From: Pseudopithomyces maydicus
Taxonomy: Eukaryota; Ascomycota; Dothideomycetes; Pleosporales; Didymosphaeriaceae
Direction of reading: 5' to 3'
DNA length: 64,000 nucleotides
Assembly (NCBI GenBank): GCA_026873275.1
Contig: JANTUC010000008.1
Span: forward strand, 1,364,001 to 1,428,000
Shown here: piece after piece, positions 22,235 through 33,684 of the stretch
Layout: each line of letters begins with the position of its first letter
Numbering within the stretch: the first letter of the stretch is position 1
Notes under the pieces: model-generated
What the model was told of the DNA's origin: nothing
The model's input: the letters and a program-made list of their open reading frames with translations, nothing else
The model's database searches: none
Translations under genes and position numbers: made by a program

Positions 22235-24364
22235 TTAGATGACAGTGACTAGCTTCAGCGGACTAAATTCTGGGTACCCTAAGCGTTGTCGTCCCTCAGA
22301 AGTGTACAAGTCGGCATCTGCGTACTCATCCCATTTAGCATCGAATAAGTTAAAGGTGGCGAACCCGACTCGCTCATATACGTCTAACGTTTCATCCACC
22401 TGACGAAGAATAAGATGTTGGAACATATGGAGTTTCTCACTGTTACGGGACATCAGTAAGAGATACAGCATTGATGTTTCAATTGGTGGGATCTCATCAT
22501 CCATGAAGATCATCCACCCAATTTCATCACGAGTTTTGCTGCGTATCATAATGCGTGAGCGATGCTTATCAGATCGTTCTTCCCAATCCTTTTTCGGCCA
22601 TGGTATAAGATGGGATCTGACCTTCATGGTTCCAGAAGTGACTCTACTCGTGAAAGGTCTTTCCGGATCAACATATTGGCACGTCAACTCTTCAACCTTA
22701 GCGAAGAAGGATTGCCGAGTCTGACGCAGTGCAAAGTCAATGTAGCCATTCACGGAAGCCCACGACCACGATGGAGCACATTTGATCTCATTTCTTGTTC
22801 CCGATGTGACGAACCAGCAGAGTTCGTATAATGGTGCGTCGTCCCAGATACCCGCAACGTACTTTCCGCGGCGAAATCTGCTCAATTCAATCGCCATTCC
22901 ACCAATAGCGGGTAGTTTATCTTGTTGATAAGTGAGCGACAGATATGTATACCTTCGAGCAATCATCATCCATTGATGGACTGCCTCAATCGGTGTGGAC
23001 AACTCAGATGTGCACGGTATGCTCACACCTGAAAGGTCTGGCATGTTCGTCAAAGAGTCTTTTACAAGCTGCTGATCAACCGTTGGTCCCTTTGGAGGTG
23101 TTCTGTCGAATATGAGTAACGCCTCTGCCCATGATGAGTCTTGTTTAGTTGTATGGCCCTCCCACAGTTCGGTTGAGCAGCATCGCCAGACTATTTGGCC
23201 TTTCAAGAAATAAATAAGTTTGCGTGACAAACATCGCTCTTGAAAACACCAACCGCGAGACATCAGGGGGTATTCTCGCGTATCACTGGAATGCGCGTAC
23301 TCCTGCCGTTGCTGTGCAAAAAGGACGACCTTCTCGGCGCGTTCTGGGTCGAGGTTTGATACTTCCATCATTGGGCGAGAGGTGAGTTCTCGTGGAATAG
23401 ACCGGAATAGACCTACTCCGGAATTGGCCGAATTTGCGGCTACGATGGTGAAATATGAATGCGAGTATACATCAGCCATTTTCGCAGCTTCTCGTTGCCA
23501 ATCCGCACCACCGGGCTCGTCTTGAATGATGCAACATGAATCAATCCATATGAATTGTACATGAAGCCTATAGGTGAAAACCATTGCATCTTGAAATGTC
23601 CGGGGAATAGTGGCCCAGGGAATTCCAGACATGCGTGACTTTATATTCTCGGGAGTAGTCTTCAACCGCGGTGATCCCTCCGGACCCCAGCAATGGCTAA
23701 GGGCGGTATAACGCAATGGTTGAGAAGTAGCCATGTTCTTTGTTTCGACCAAACGTACCGTGGGTTGTGAGTAAGACCCGGATATTTCCAGGAGTCGTGT
23801 AGGGAGAAGGGATGATTTGCTTTGCGATACATGACAGCTGAGATGAGTCGATCCCTTCTCCAAGTCACAACATTGTTTCAAACAAGCTGCAGCGAATGCG
23901 ATAGTCGAATCTGACCCTCCGACTACATTTATTATAGGCGGAATCTGGGATTGCAAAGACAAGGCTACGTGATTGGATTATTGGAAGTATCAAGGCTAGA
24001 CTGGACTTCATACCAATTGTGACGCTCTCAACAGCATGATTCTTAGGACTCTCTAGCATAGCCTCTACTTTATTTTGATCCCAAATCACATAGAGATGGG
24101 AACCTTGATCATCAGAAGGCAAGCACTGTCGATATGCTTGGAGCAGAAAGTAACACATTCGACAGTCGTGCGAGGCGGTTTCCATTTGGGACAGCTCTGT
24201 TAACAGTTCGCGACCTTCCTTCTGTGTGCCCGAGCATATTTTACAGAAATGGAATTTCACCGAATCGTTATACCCCCTCTCGCTGATGGGCAATGGGCAA
24301 GAGCTGTATAGGTATCGTCGGTAGAGCTCTCAGACCAATACCAGGACTGACGGGACGAGGCCAT
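22235..24364 (-). CDS. HET-domain (heterokaryon incompatibility) protein
   Basis: The large exon 23964-22235 carries a full HET domain: YTALSHCWG, IPRTFQDAMVFTYRL, FIWIDSCCIIQDE, WQREAAKMADVYSHSYFTIV, and SRGWCFQERCLSRKLIYF. HET domains mediate nonself-recognition cell death after hyphal fusion. A 49-nt intron (24013-23965) is the best fit to the upstream exon, which has the Cys pairs FHFCKICSG and HDCRMCYFLL common ahead of HET domains. The upstream frame has no suitable ATG. A good ATG at 24364 (CGCCATGGCC) lies one frame over, and one more base in the C5 run at 24273-24277 would connect it, giving about 693 aa with phases closing. The N-terminus is therefore tentative; the domain itself is intact. 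Confidence 0.78.
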
Positions 24365-24559
24365 GGCGCTCTACAGAAAAGGTTCAAGAGCTATCAGTAA
24401 GGGAACGGTGTAAGTCACCTGCCATCTGGGTATTGAGCTGGAAGTCAAAGTACTGTGTGTGCTGGCTCACAAGCTGCCACAGTTGACCATGACGGAAGTG
24501 GGCGCTTATCGATTACGCCGGCTAGTGCGTGACTAGCGTGGAAGCGCGTCGTGCTCGCG

Positions 24560-24570
24560 TTTCGCGTCTA
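24560..24570. promoter_or_regulatory. CGCGAAA-type (SCB/MCB-like) element upstream of MSH2
   Basis: TTTCGCGTC (minus strand GACGCGAAA) about 100 bp before the MSH2 ATG combines an SCB core (CGCGAAA) with an ACGCG core. Yeast MSH2 is G1/S-induced, so such a site is plausible. This is motif-based inference only. Confidence 0.35.
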
Positions 24571-24670
24571 AGGGAAATAGCGCCCCAGCCGGCACGCTTC
24601 TCATCGCAACACTGGCTAGTTCTCTGTTCTCGTCGTTTCTCACATTGTACCTTTAATTTTCATTCTCATA

Positions 24671-27531
24671 ATGGCATCCCGGCCTGAGCTGAAGGAGGAG
24701 GACGAGACCAGCTTCTGCAAATTCTTTCGTAACCTCGCACCCAGAGATGATACCATACGCATATTCGATCGAGGCGACTACTATAGTTCCCATGGCGAGG
24801 ATGCAATATTCATATCCAACCATGTAATTGTTTCCAATGTGTACTTGTGGCACTGAGCTAATGAACCAAGGTGTACCATACGACCGCCGTCATCAGAAAG
24901 CTGGGACGCGACCCTGGCCTTGAATCCGTCACCATGACCGTTACCGTATTCCGCAATTTCCTCCGCGACGCACTCTTCCGATTGAGCAAGCGGATAGAAA
25001 TATGGCAATCTTCGGGTAGAATGGCCTGGAAGGTGGCGAAGCAAGCCTCTCCAGGCAACCTGCAAGATGTCGAAGAAGAGCTCGGTGGACAAGTGGAAAG
25101 TGCGCCTATCATGCTCGCCGTCAAGGTATCGGCAAAGGCGGGCGAAGCACGCAATGTGGGCGTGTGTTTCGCAGACGCGAGCGTGCGAGAGCTAGGAGTT
25201 ACAGAGTTTCTGGACAATGACCTTTACTCCAATTTCGAATCGCTTCTCATCCAACTCGGTGTGAAGGAATGCCTCATTCAGACCGACATTTCGAAGAAAG
25301 ACGTGGAGCTGAACAAGCTGCGGACCATCGCAGATAACTGCGGTTGCGCAGTTGCTGAGCGAGGTGTGGCTGACTTTGGAACCAAAGACATTGACCAAGA
25401 TCTCCCGCGACTGCTCAAGGACGAACATGCCGCCGGTACTCTTCCTCAGACTGACCTCAAACTGGCCATGGGGGCGGCAGCGGCTCTCATCAAATACCTG
25501 GGCGTCATGTCCGACTCTTCCAATTTCGGACAATACCAGCTATACCAACACGATCTGTCACAATATATGAAGCTCGACTCCGCCGCATTAAAGGCTCTAA
25601 ACCTCATGCCGGGTCCCCGAGACGGCTCGAAGAGTATGAGTCTTTATGGTCTATTAAATCACTGTAAAACACCCACGGGCAGCCGATTGTTGGCACAGTG
25701 GCTCAAGCAACCGCTTATGAATATCGCACAAATCGAGAGACGGCAACAATTAGTCGAAGCCTTTGTCAATGACACTGAGTTGAGGCAGACCATGCAAGAG
25801 GAACACTTGCGCGCTATTCCTGATTTATATCGCCTCGCAAAGAAGTTCCAGCGCAAGGTCGCCAATCTCGAAGATGTGGTACGAACTTATCAGGTGGTTA
25901 TCCGACTACCGGGTTTCATCCAGGCCTTCGAAGCCGTGATGGATGAACAATACAGAGATCCACTGGATGCAGAATACACAAACAAGTTGCGAGAATACGA
26001 CGCTTCTTTTGCTAAATTACAGGAAATGGTGGAGACGACCGTCGATCTAGAGGCGTTGGATAACCACGAGTTCATCATCAAGTCTGAATTCGATGAGAAC
26101 TTGGGTACTATTCGGAAGCGTCTCGACAGACTGAGAAGGGAGATGAACGAAGAGCACATGAGTGTTGGTCGCGATCTGAACCAAGACACAGAAAAGAAGC
26201 TGTTCCTCGAGAATCATCGTGTTCATGGTTGGTGCTTCAGACTGACACGTAACGAAGCTGGCTGCATACGCAACAAGAAGCAGTACCAAGAATGCTCCAC
26301 TCAGAAGAACGGAGTATACTTCACCACATCGTCACTCCAAGCTAAGCGACGAGAGTTCGACCAGTTATCCGATACCTATAACCGGACACAGACTGGCTTA
26401 GTGAATGAGGTTGTCACTGTAGCTTCATCTTATATTCCGGTTGTCGAGAAGCTGGCTGCCGTTCTTGCCCACTTGGATGTTATTGTTGCTTTCGCCCACG
26501 TCTCGGTCCACGCGCCAACATCCTACACACGACCTACAATGCACCCGCGCGGCACGGGCAATACAATCTTGAAGGAGGCTCGTCACCCGTGTCTCGAGAT
26601 GCAAGATGACATATCCTTCATCACCAACGATGTTAGCCTTGTGCGCGGTGAGAGCGAATTCTCCATCATCACCGGTCCAAACATGGGTTAGTAATATCCA
26701 TTCATGGTTCTCTATTTGCAATTGCTAATTTGATCAGGCGGAAAATCCACATACATCCGACAGATCGGAGTCATTGCGCTGATGGCGCAAATTGGCTGCT
26801 TTGTCCCCGCGTCAGAAGCGGAACTCACCATCTTTGACTGTATCCTTGCTCGTGTCGGTGCCAGCGACAGCCAAATCAAGGGGGTTTCAACGTTTATGGC
26901 GGAAATGCTGGAGACAGCTAACATCCTGAAATCTGCAACCAAGGAGTCTTTGATCATCATCGATGAGCTTGGACGAGGAACCAGCACCTACGATGGTTTC
27001 GGTCTCGCATGGGCTATCTCGGAGCACATTGTCAAGGAGATCGGGGCATTCGCTCTCTTTGCAACGCATTTCCACGAGCTGACCGCCCTGGTGAAAACGT
27101 ATCCCCAAGTGCAGAATCTGCATGTTGTGGCGCATATCTCTGAAGGTACAGAGGAATCGGGCAGCGGCGTGCAGAAGAAGCGAGAGGTTACGCTGCTTTA
27201 CAAAGTGGATGAAGGCATCTGCGACCAGTCTTTTGGTATTCACGTCGCCGAGCTGGTGCGCTTCCCACAGAAAGTCATCAACATGGCCAAGAGGAAGGCA
27301 GACGAGCTGGAGGAGTTCTCAGGCAAGCATGAGAAGGGCTTCGTGCAGGCCAGCAAAGAGGATGTCGAGGAGGGAAGCAGGATGCTCAAGAAAGTACTTT
27401 TGCAGTGGAAGGGAGAGGTGGAGAGCGAGGGGTTGACCAAGAAACAGCAGGTGGAGAGGATGAAGGAGCTGGTCTTGGGCGAGAAGGCGTTGATGGAGAA
27501 CGCGTTTTTCAAAGGCGTACAAGCATTGTAA
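24671..27531 (+). CDS. MSH2: DNA mismatch repair protein Msh2
   Basis: Exons 24671-24823, 24871-26686 and 26738-27531 (introns 47 and 51 nt) give 920 aa, close to other fungal Msh2 proteins. Msh2 pairs with Msh6 or Msh3 to recognise mismatches and small loops. The N-terminal mismatch-binding domain includes FDRGDYYSSHGEDA followed by VYHTTAVIRKLG across intron 1. The clamp/lever region reads SLYGLLNHCKTPTGSRLLAQ. The ATPase has Walker A GPNMGGKST spanning intron 2 (about residues 653-661), Walker B LIIIDELGRGTSTYDG, the H-loop LFATHFHEL, and DQSFGIHVAELVRFP. No frame disruption is seen in this long gene. It is transcribed in tandem with IST1. Confidence 0.97.
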
Positions 27532-27898
27532 AAAAAGAGATGGCGGACTTGGTGTTCATGGCGCAACTGGTAATACCCACAGGGCGGGTGTGCGTTCCCG
27601 CATCGCGATAGATGATCTATCAGCACATTGTAAATCGATCTTCCAATCACGTGTAAATCTACTTGAAGCTCCGAGGTCTTCTAGAGAAGCTGCTGCATGG
27701 TTGCCTCTATTAAGAGTAAGTAATCGGTATTGGTTCATAGGAGTGGTGAGTACCCTTGTTGGCTCGCCGGAAGTGACGCCACACCCGACCCCACCTAAAC
27801 ATCCCACTTGCTCCAGGCTTCCAGGTTCCGCCCTTGACCAACAGCTTCTCCCTGCACACCCATACTTGCACCGTGAAGCACATTCACCCCTATCCAAT
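27532..27898. other. MSH2-IST1 intergenic region
   Basis: About 370 bp, no gene supported; it contains the MSH2 3' flank and the IST1 promoter, CACC-rich near the IST1 ATG. Confidence 0.5.
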
Positions 27899-28919
27899 AT
27901 GCCGCCCCCGCAGTCTCTTGTCGTATGTCCCCGCGAAACTCTTGCGCGACATTGTAAGCTCATGCCCGGTAGACCAAGCTCAAGGTGCAGCTCAAGCTCA
28001 GCATATCGCGCCTGCGCATGGTGCAACAGAAAGACACGGCCAAGGCAAAACAGGCACGGCGAGAGATGGCCCAGCTCCTAGAGGTAAACAAGTGAGGCCA
28101 GGCGTGCCAGGTGTGCCCGTCTAATGGTGTGTCGCAGGCTGGCAAGCTCCAATCCGCGCGCATTCGCGTCGAGAACATCATCCGCTCCGACATCACCACC
28201 GAACTTCACGAAATCCTCGAACTCTACTGCGAACTGCTGCTCGCACGATCGCAGCTGCTCGACCCCCGGCGTCCCCCGGCTCGGGTGCTCATACCATTGA
28301 GCTGGACCCCGCGCTGGAGGAGGCCGTCAGATCCATAATATATGCTGCGCCAAGGACCGAAATCAAGGAGCTGCATGCGGTGCGCGCGCTCTTGGTTGAG
28401 AAGTTTGGGAAAGAGGTTGCGATAGCCAGCATGGAAGGGGAAGGCGTCGCCGAGCGTGTGGAGCGCAAGCTGCGTGTTGAGACACCAAAGCCCGAGCTTG
28501 TAGATGCCTATCTTACCGAGATTGCCCGATTTTATGGAGTGCCCTACGGTGACCCTGAGCCGGCGCAGGATGAAGACGACGACGACGAGCCTTCGGGCGG
28601 TGTGGCAGAAGAGAATCCCCCAGAGCTCGAGCCTGCATTGGAGGCTGATTCCAAGACTTCGAGGAAAGAAGATGAAGAGGAAGAGCTGGTCAAGGCAACG
28701 CCGCCAAGGAAGTTTGGTCCGCAAAGCCCGCTGAGAGTGGTGCCACCAAGCCCAAGTACGGATAATGTAGCGCCAAAGCTCAAGCTTCCAGGCAGTGCCG
28801 CAGCCAAATTAAATGCGTCAAAGGTAGAGGCGAAGAAACCAGCGAAGAAAGAGGATAGTTTGGGGAAAATCCCAGATGTCGACGAGCTGGCCAAAAGGTT
28901 TGCTGCACTGAAGCGGTGA
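27899..28919 (+). CDS. IST1: Ist1, ESCRT-III-associated regulator of Vps4, frameshifted in exon 3
   Basis: Exon 1 (27899-27922, eight codons), exon 2 (27973-28083) and exon 3 (28138-28919) have introns of 50 and 54 nt. Ist1 binds Did2/CHMP1 and Vps4 and tunes ESCRT-III disassembly in multivesicular body sorting. The IST1 helical domain is clear: KLKVQLKLSISRLRMVQQKD, ARREMAQLLE joining AGKLQSARIRVENIIR, ELYCELLLARSQLLD, then LDPALEEAVRSIIYAAPRTE and KELHAVRALLVEKFG. Between LLD and the next helix the frame slips at one of two C5 runs (28263-28267 or 28273-28277); one more C would give 305 aa. The last residues DELAKRFAALKR fit a MIM1 motif that docks on the Vps4 MIT domain. The middle is acidic and Pro-rich. 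Confidence 0.88.
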
Positions 28920-29233
28920 TCAGCGTGCTGGAAAAGCAAACCTGCGGAGTATTTTCGTGCATGGAGTTGAAGGCGTTCCACTGTTGTGCAACTAGTATAT
29001 TGTTCTGATTTGAAATAGAGGGCTATGCAACCTTTGCGACTAGATACGCTGAATTGACCACACGCGCAGATTTTTAACAGGTTGTCTTAGGAGTAAGAAT
29101 GAAATACATTATCGACTAAATCAATATAATACAGGCTAAACTCCATCATGATCGCAAAACTATTGAAAGAGATAGTTGAAGGAGTCATCGAAAAGACGCA
29201 CAATCCATAGTCTCGTAAACCGGCGTCGACCAT
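28920..29233. other. intergenic, no gene seen
   Basis: About 315 bp between the convergent IST1 and secreted-protein genes; AT-rich, with poly(A)-signal-like AATATAATAC sequence. Confidence 0.4.
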
Positions 29234-29812
29234 TTAAGAATCGACCCAGTACTGCGCGCCCTCCTCGCGGCAGTCAGTCACGGAGCACTCGTGATATCCT
29301 CCCTTGTTGTTCTTGTTCGGGCTCGTAATCCTGTGCTTCTTTCCGCTCGAGAACCCCGTGCAAGAGTTGTACGAACCATCATCGACCTCGTACTCTGTGT
29401 GCGCAATCTTGATCCAGAGGCAAATCTTGCTCCCCTTCTTATCCTCGCACGTCCAGCTCGTGCCCGTCTCCCACGACTTCTCCACGCTGAAGCCGCCCGA
29501 GATGTACGAGGCACCGCCTGTGAGGTCGGCGCTGATGGTGAAGGACTCGTATTCGCCGGCTTGGATGGCGCATGTGTCGGCGTCGCCGCAGCGGATTTCG
29601 CCGGTGACTTGCTTCCAGAGCCACCAGTCTTTAGGGGAACCGTCGCCTACGAGGCGGGTTTGTGGCGTCCATTGGGTGCAAGGGCTGCTGGTTTGGCGTT
29701 TGTGGAAGGGGTTCAGGGACATTTCGGAGTAGGACTCTGCGTCGAGGGTTGGGGCTGCAGATACTGCAGTTGCGAGGAGGAAAAGCGCGTTGGAGACGGT
29801 GGTGAAGTGCAT
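29234..29812 (-). CDS. secreted eight-cysteine protein with Kex2 pro-region
   Basis: An unspliced frame of 192 aa from the ATG at 29812; a further in-frame ATG at 29905 would put 31 residues before the signal peptide and is unlikely. The N-terminus MHFTTVSNALFLLATAVSAA is a clear secretion signal. A short pro-segment ends in FHKR, a Kex2 site. The mature part of about 155 aa begins QTSSPCTQW and has eight cysteines (SPC, IRC, DTC, WTC, KIC, NSC, HEC, TDC), enough for four disulfides, plus several Trp (SPKDWWLWKQVTGEI, WETGTSWTC). I do not recognise the family. Size, signal, pro-site and Cys content fit a small secreted effector-like or cell-surface protein; function is unknown. Confidence 0.7.
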   Translation of the reverse strand: MHFTTVSNALFLLATAVSAAPTLDAESYSEMSLNPFHKRQTSSPCTQWTPQTRLVGDGSPKDWWLWKQVTGEIRCGDADTCAIQAGEYESFTISADLTGGASYISGGFSVEKSWETGTSWTCEDKKGSKICLWIKIAHTEYEVDDGSYNSCTGFSSGKKHRITSPNKNNKGGYHECSVTDCREEGAQYWVDS

Positions 29813-30715
29813 GTTGAGATTGAAGAATTGCAGAAAGAAGATGGTGTTGATTCTTGAGTGAAGTGTTGAGGTGATTGCGAATGTGTGGTGAGTTGATGCT
29901 CTCATTTCGAAGAAAGGTACCTGCTACTTATACTGCTACACACCTTCATCATGAACCAGGCCACCATACGCCAACACTGCGATCGCGATGCTACGGCTAT
30001 GTCTCAAGCCAAGCTGTACCATCAACTCATCTCGTTACACATTACGAGGAGGAACTGAACATCGCTGCCATATTCGCACGGTCTCATCGACTCAGGTGTA
30101 CCTCTAGGTAACGTTAGGGGCAGGATCACCTCCAAAAACGAGACCTCAGTGACCACCGCGATGTCTTGGCCATGTTCAATCCCAAAGCGGAAGGGTAGCG
30201 AGCTTGCCCCAGACAGAAAATGGACCCCATACTGGTATTTCCTTCTCGGCATAGCTAAAATAAACATTACTCGGGGGCGCAAATGATGTCATTGGGGTAA
30301 GCCAGCCACGAGGCCTCCCAGAGCCGAGCCCGGACGCCAAGCAAGCGGAGATATACCTCTCCACAAGAACGCAAGATCTTCAAGCGTTGAAGGGTGACGC
30401 CTGGCGTGGTGTCGCGTGCGGCTCAGTGTGTGGGGAGATCTCGGGGCGCAGTGCACGTTGCGCTACTACCATCCACCCTCGACTAGCTACCGACTGACGT
30501 CAATGGGTCCTCGAAGGATGTAGGCTTGTAATACTAAACGAAAGTAGTACGTGCAGCAGTCTAAAATGGTCATGTTTCTACCAGCATAGCCCATTGTGAC
30601 ACTCTACGTCCTCTACGTCCCGTTTGGGCAAAGCCTGGGGCCAATCAGGAGAACATGGACTGTCTTCACCGCTGAACATGCTCATTAGGCTGTAGAAACT
30701 TCCATTTTAGTCCCA
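29813..30715. other. intergenic, no gene seen
   Basis: About 900 bp. TATA-like CTTATACTG lies near 29930 upstream of the secreted-protein gene. Short frames at 30022-30364 have no motif. No repeat or RNA gene is recognised. Confidence 0.45.
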
Positions 30716-33009
30716 TCACATGTAGCTACGTCCCGTTTCAAGCCGCCTAACAGGATCCAAAGAGAACGCACAATGGCCGATTCCCTTGTTGTCGTAGTCC
30801 GTGACTCCCCACCTAACCACTCCTTGGCTAATTTCACTTCCTTTTTCGCCCTCCTTAGGATGACAAGCCGCTGAAATGACCGCACTACAACTTGCAGCCA
30901 ATGGCATGTCAGTTTTGAGTTGTATTGTGCTGAGGCGTAAAAGCCCTATGCCCATTATAGCAAGACAGACGCATAGGAATACCATAGCAAGGGGGAGTAA
31001 TTGCAGGTATGATAAGGCATTGCTGTTGTTGATATGATCCACTTTGAGTGTTCACGGTCATACTCATACATCTGGACCGAAGTGGTGAACAGCGACTGCG
31101 ATAGGAGCCAGTCAACCAGACCGGATATAAACATAAGAGGCAGAGCGAAGCGATATGGGAGGTGGAAAAAGTGCCTGCGTCGCTGAAGGCCTTCGCTCCT
31201 TCCAGAAACGCGCAGAGGCTTCGGATGCAGGGAGTACGCTTCCCACTCGAGAGCCGCACACATGGCGCTCAGTACTGCGTTGTAACTGAATTTGAAAACC
31301 ATGTATATCGCTTGGATGGAGTTGGAGATCAACAATGTGCTAAAATATTGTGTTGCTATTCCGGTGGACTTGCCGAGAAGAATGTGCATGTCAGTCAAGG
31401 CAGAAGTCTGGCCGACACCCAGGCTTATAAGTGATTGGAAGCTAAGGGTGTTGGTGCTGACCACTATGACAATCGTTAAACAGCATCCGAATCTACGATG
31501 GTTGGCATCATTGAGGATCATTCGAAGAGAAAAACTTACGTCGTAATCATCATAAACGTAGTGGCTCGCCAGGCTGTGTCCCACAATCTGAGATGACCGC
31601 GAGATTTTCCCTTTCCCTGGACGTTCTTGAATTCTTGCACTCGAGGTTTCCAAGGTATCTCTACTCCTGCAATACAGTGAAAAACGTTATCTTCAAAATC
31701 GTCGATGGAAAAGAGCGCCATATTCTTGGTGGATTGATCGTTGCACTGGAGTGTAGAATTGATTGCGTCCGAAATTGTTAGCAATGGCATCTTATCAGCT
31801 CGGAGGGTGTAATCGAACATGAAAACACACTGAAACAACAGCAAAACCAACACACTAATTGTTACATAAAGGTTACTGCGGACCTCGCACATACTTAGTG
31901 GTGGCTCGCAGAGACAGTGAGAAATAGTCCGATTGAAGGGGGCCCATCGTGATGCATTTCCGCGGATGTAACGGATTTGAGAAGATATTTCACAATTTTC
32001 TGTGGGACCATAGCTACAGCCAGGCATACCGCTGCACTGGCGATCTCCAAGTGTGGCCTCCGAGAGTATATCATCGCGTGTTTTGTTTTGGCAGACCCAA
32101 TTTCCGTTCCTGGTAATATGATGGTTGTAGATTACAGGGTCAGACGAATTAGTTGTTACAAGAAAAAGGTTGCCTCGTCGCTGATACCGGACTGCATACG
32201 CATTAATGCAATCAGATACGCTCAAATGATCCATCTTCCCTTTTTGCGCTAGATCACGAAGCCTTATTGCTTCTGCTCTTGCGTTCGATGCAGCGACAAT
32301 GATGTCGTTGGCAGCGTTGATTTCAGCTGGGAATATGGGTGTGTAAGGCTGGTCTTCCAAAACAGAGTTGAACGAAGCTGACCAGTTTGAGTGTATGAAA
32401 GCATCGGAGACTTCGATCAGTGTATATTTAGTACTGATGTCTGCCATGTATATCACAGAATTGTACCTGTAGGATGTTAGCTCTCCAGGAAGAGATACAA
32501 GAAGATCGAAGAATATACGTCATCTGCAATAGCAAAGTAATCGCTGCAAGTAGCCACCACAGCAAGACTTTTCTTTTGTGTACAAACTTCATGTTCCTGA
32601 AACTCGGAATTCCTATGTAGAGCCAGATAGAACTCTCATGCGCGATATCCATTTCCTTGCGTGAAGGTGCTAACATACACTGCATAGAGTAACTGCTTGC
32701 AGAGAATGCAATATTACTTATGGTGTTGATTCCAACATGAACGAGAGTATTGATTTTGGAGGCATGGTGACAGTCTCCAGTCCACATTGTCTGCATACCG
32801 ATGCGATCTCCTCTTCCATAACGAATTATCGCGTAAATGGTGAAGCCTAAATGCGCATAAAGAACAGCTGATGTAGCTAAGGACCAGCTTAGAACGACAA
32901 ATTGCCAGGATTGAATCTTCTTGTTGAGCGCCGACCACTTGGAAATTTGGGTGTATTGTCGTGATTGGGATGATTGTAACGAATGAGCGGTGCTTACTGT
33001 TATGGCCAT
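30716..33009 (-). CDS. DUF6536 fungal multi-pass membrane protein, one frameshift
   Basis: Exons 33009-32519, 32466-31540 and 31492-30716 (introns 52 and 47 nt) close to 731 aa when one base is added. The family is recognised from the blocks LVHVGINTISNIAFSASSYS, MQCMLAPSRKEMDIAHE, WLYIGIPSFRNMKFV, ALEWEAYSLHPKPLRVS, LPYRFALPLMFISGLVDWLL, and MPLAASCSAVISAACHP followed by GVVRWGV. Such proteins are widespread in filamentous fungi and functionally uncharacterised. There are about six to eight membrane segments and a large extracellular Cys-containing loop (about residues 200-390). The frame breaks in the conserved CNYSPLAM region at a G5 run on the plus strand (30991-30995). It lies next to the UstYa-type gene, on the same strand and 675 bp from its 3' end; a functional link is speculative. 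Confidence 0.75.
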
Positions 33010-33684
33010 AGTAAAATAGTATGTGAGAAATTTGATTGACTGAAAAGATGTGTTTCCGATCTCGAGGTCAGGTCTACAATACGGATTGCACTGATAATGA
33101 ATGGTATTTCACGTCACGTTCAGATATCCTTGAGCACCGACACATCTTTTACTATCTAGATATATAAGACAAAGATGTATTATACATTGATTCATCTCCC
33201 ATATTTTATTAAATCTTAAAATATCATCAGAGCCAAAGAGACTCTCAATCTCAATGGGGCTAATTTCAATCGTTATCCCGAGGTTGGGTAATGCGCATAC
33301 TGCACTATATATTAAACATAGCTGGCATGGCCCCGATTCCTTCCAATACCATTCGCTACCGTAACAACGGGAAAGGTATATCCCGAAGCCTCCGTGTTAT
33401 ATATGGAAGCCAAACTCGGCAAGCAGTTGTTCTAACTCTTAAGCACCAGCACTTGCACATTGCACAGCCGCTTCTGCGTGCGTCATAAAAAAAAACACGT
33501 ATGTGATGATTTCAAAGTTTTATAAATAGAGACGAAATTATGTCTAGACGCACATGTGTAATCGGTGCTGTAGTGTCTACAAATCACATTAAGGTCATAA
33601 TAGACCCCTTACAATGTATTGTGTGCATCTACATGAATGAACCTTCCCAATAATGATCTCTAACAACCTGAGTTTGGGAGATGC
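33010..33684. other. intergenic, no gene seen
   Basis: About 675 bp, AT-rich (TATATAAG, TTATTAAATC near 33170-33220), upstream of the DUF6536 gene and downstream of the UstYa-type gene. Confidence 0.45.
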
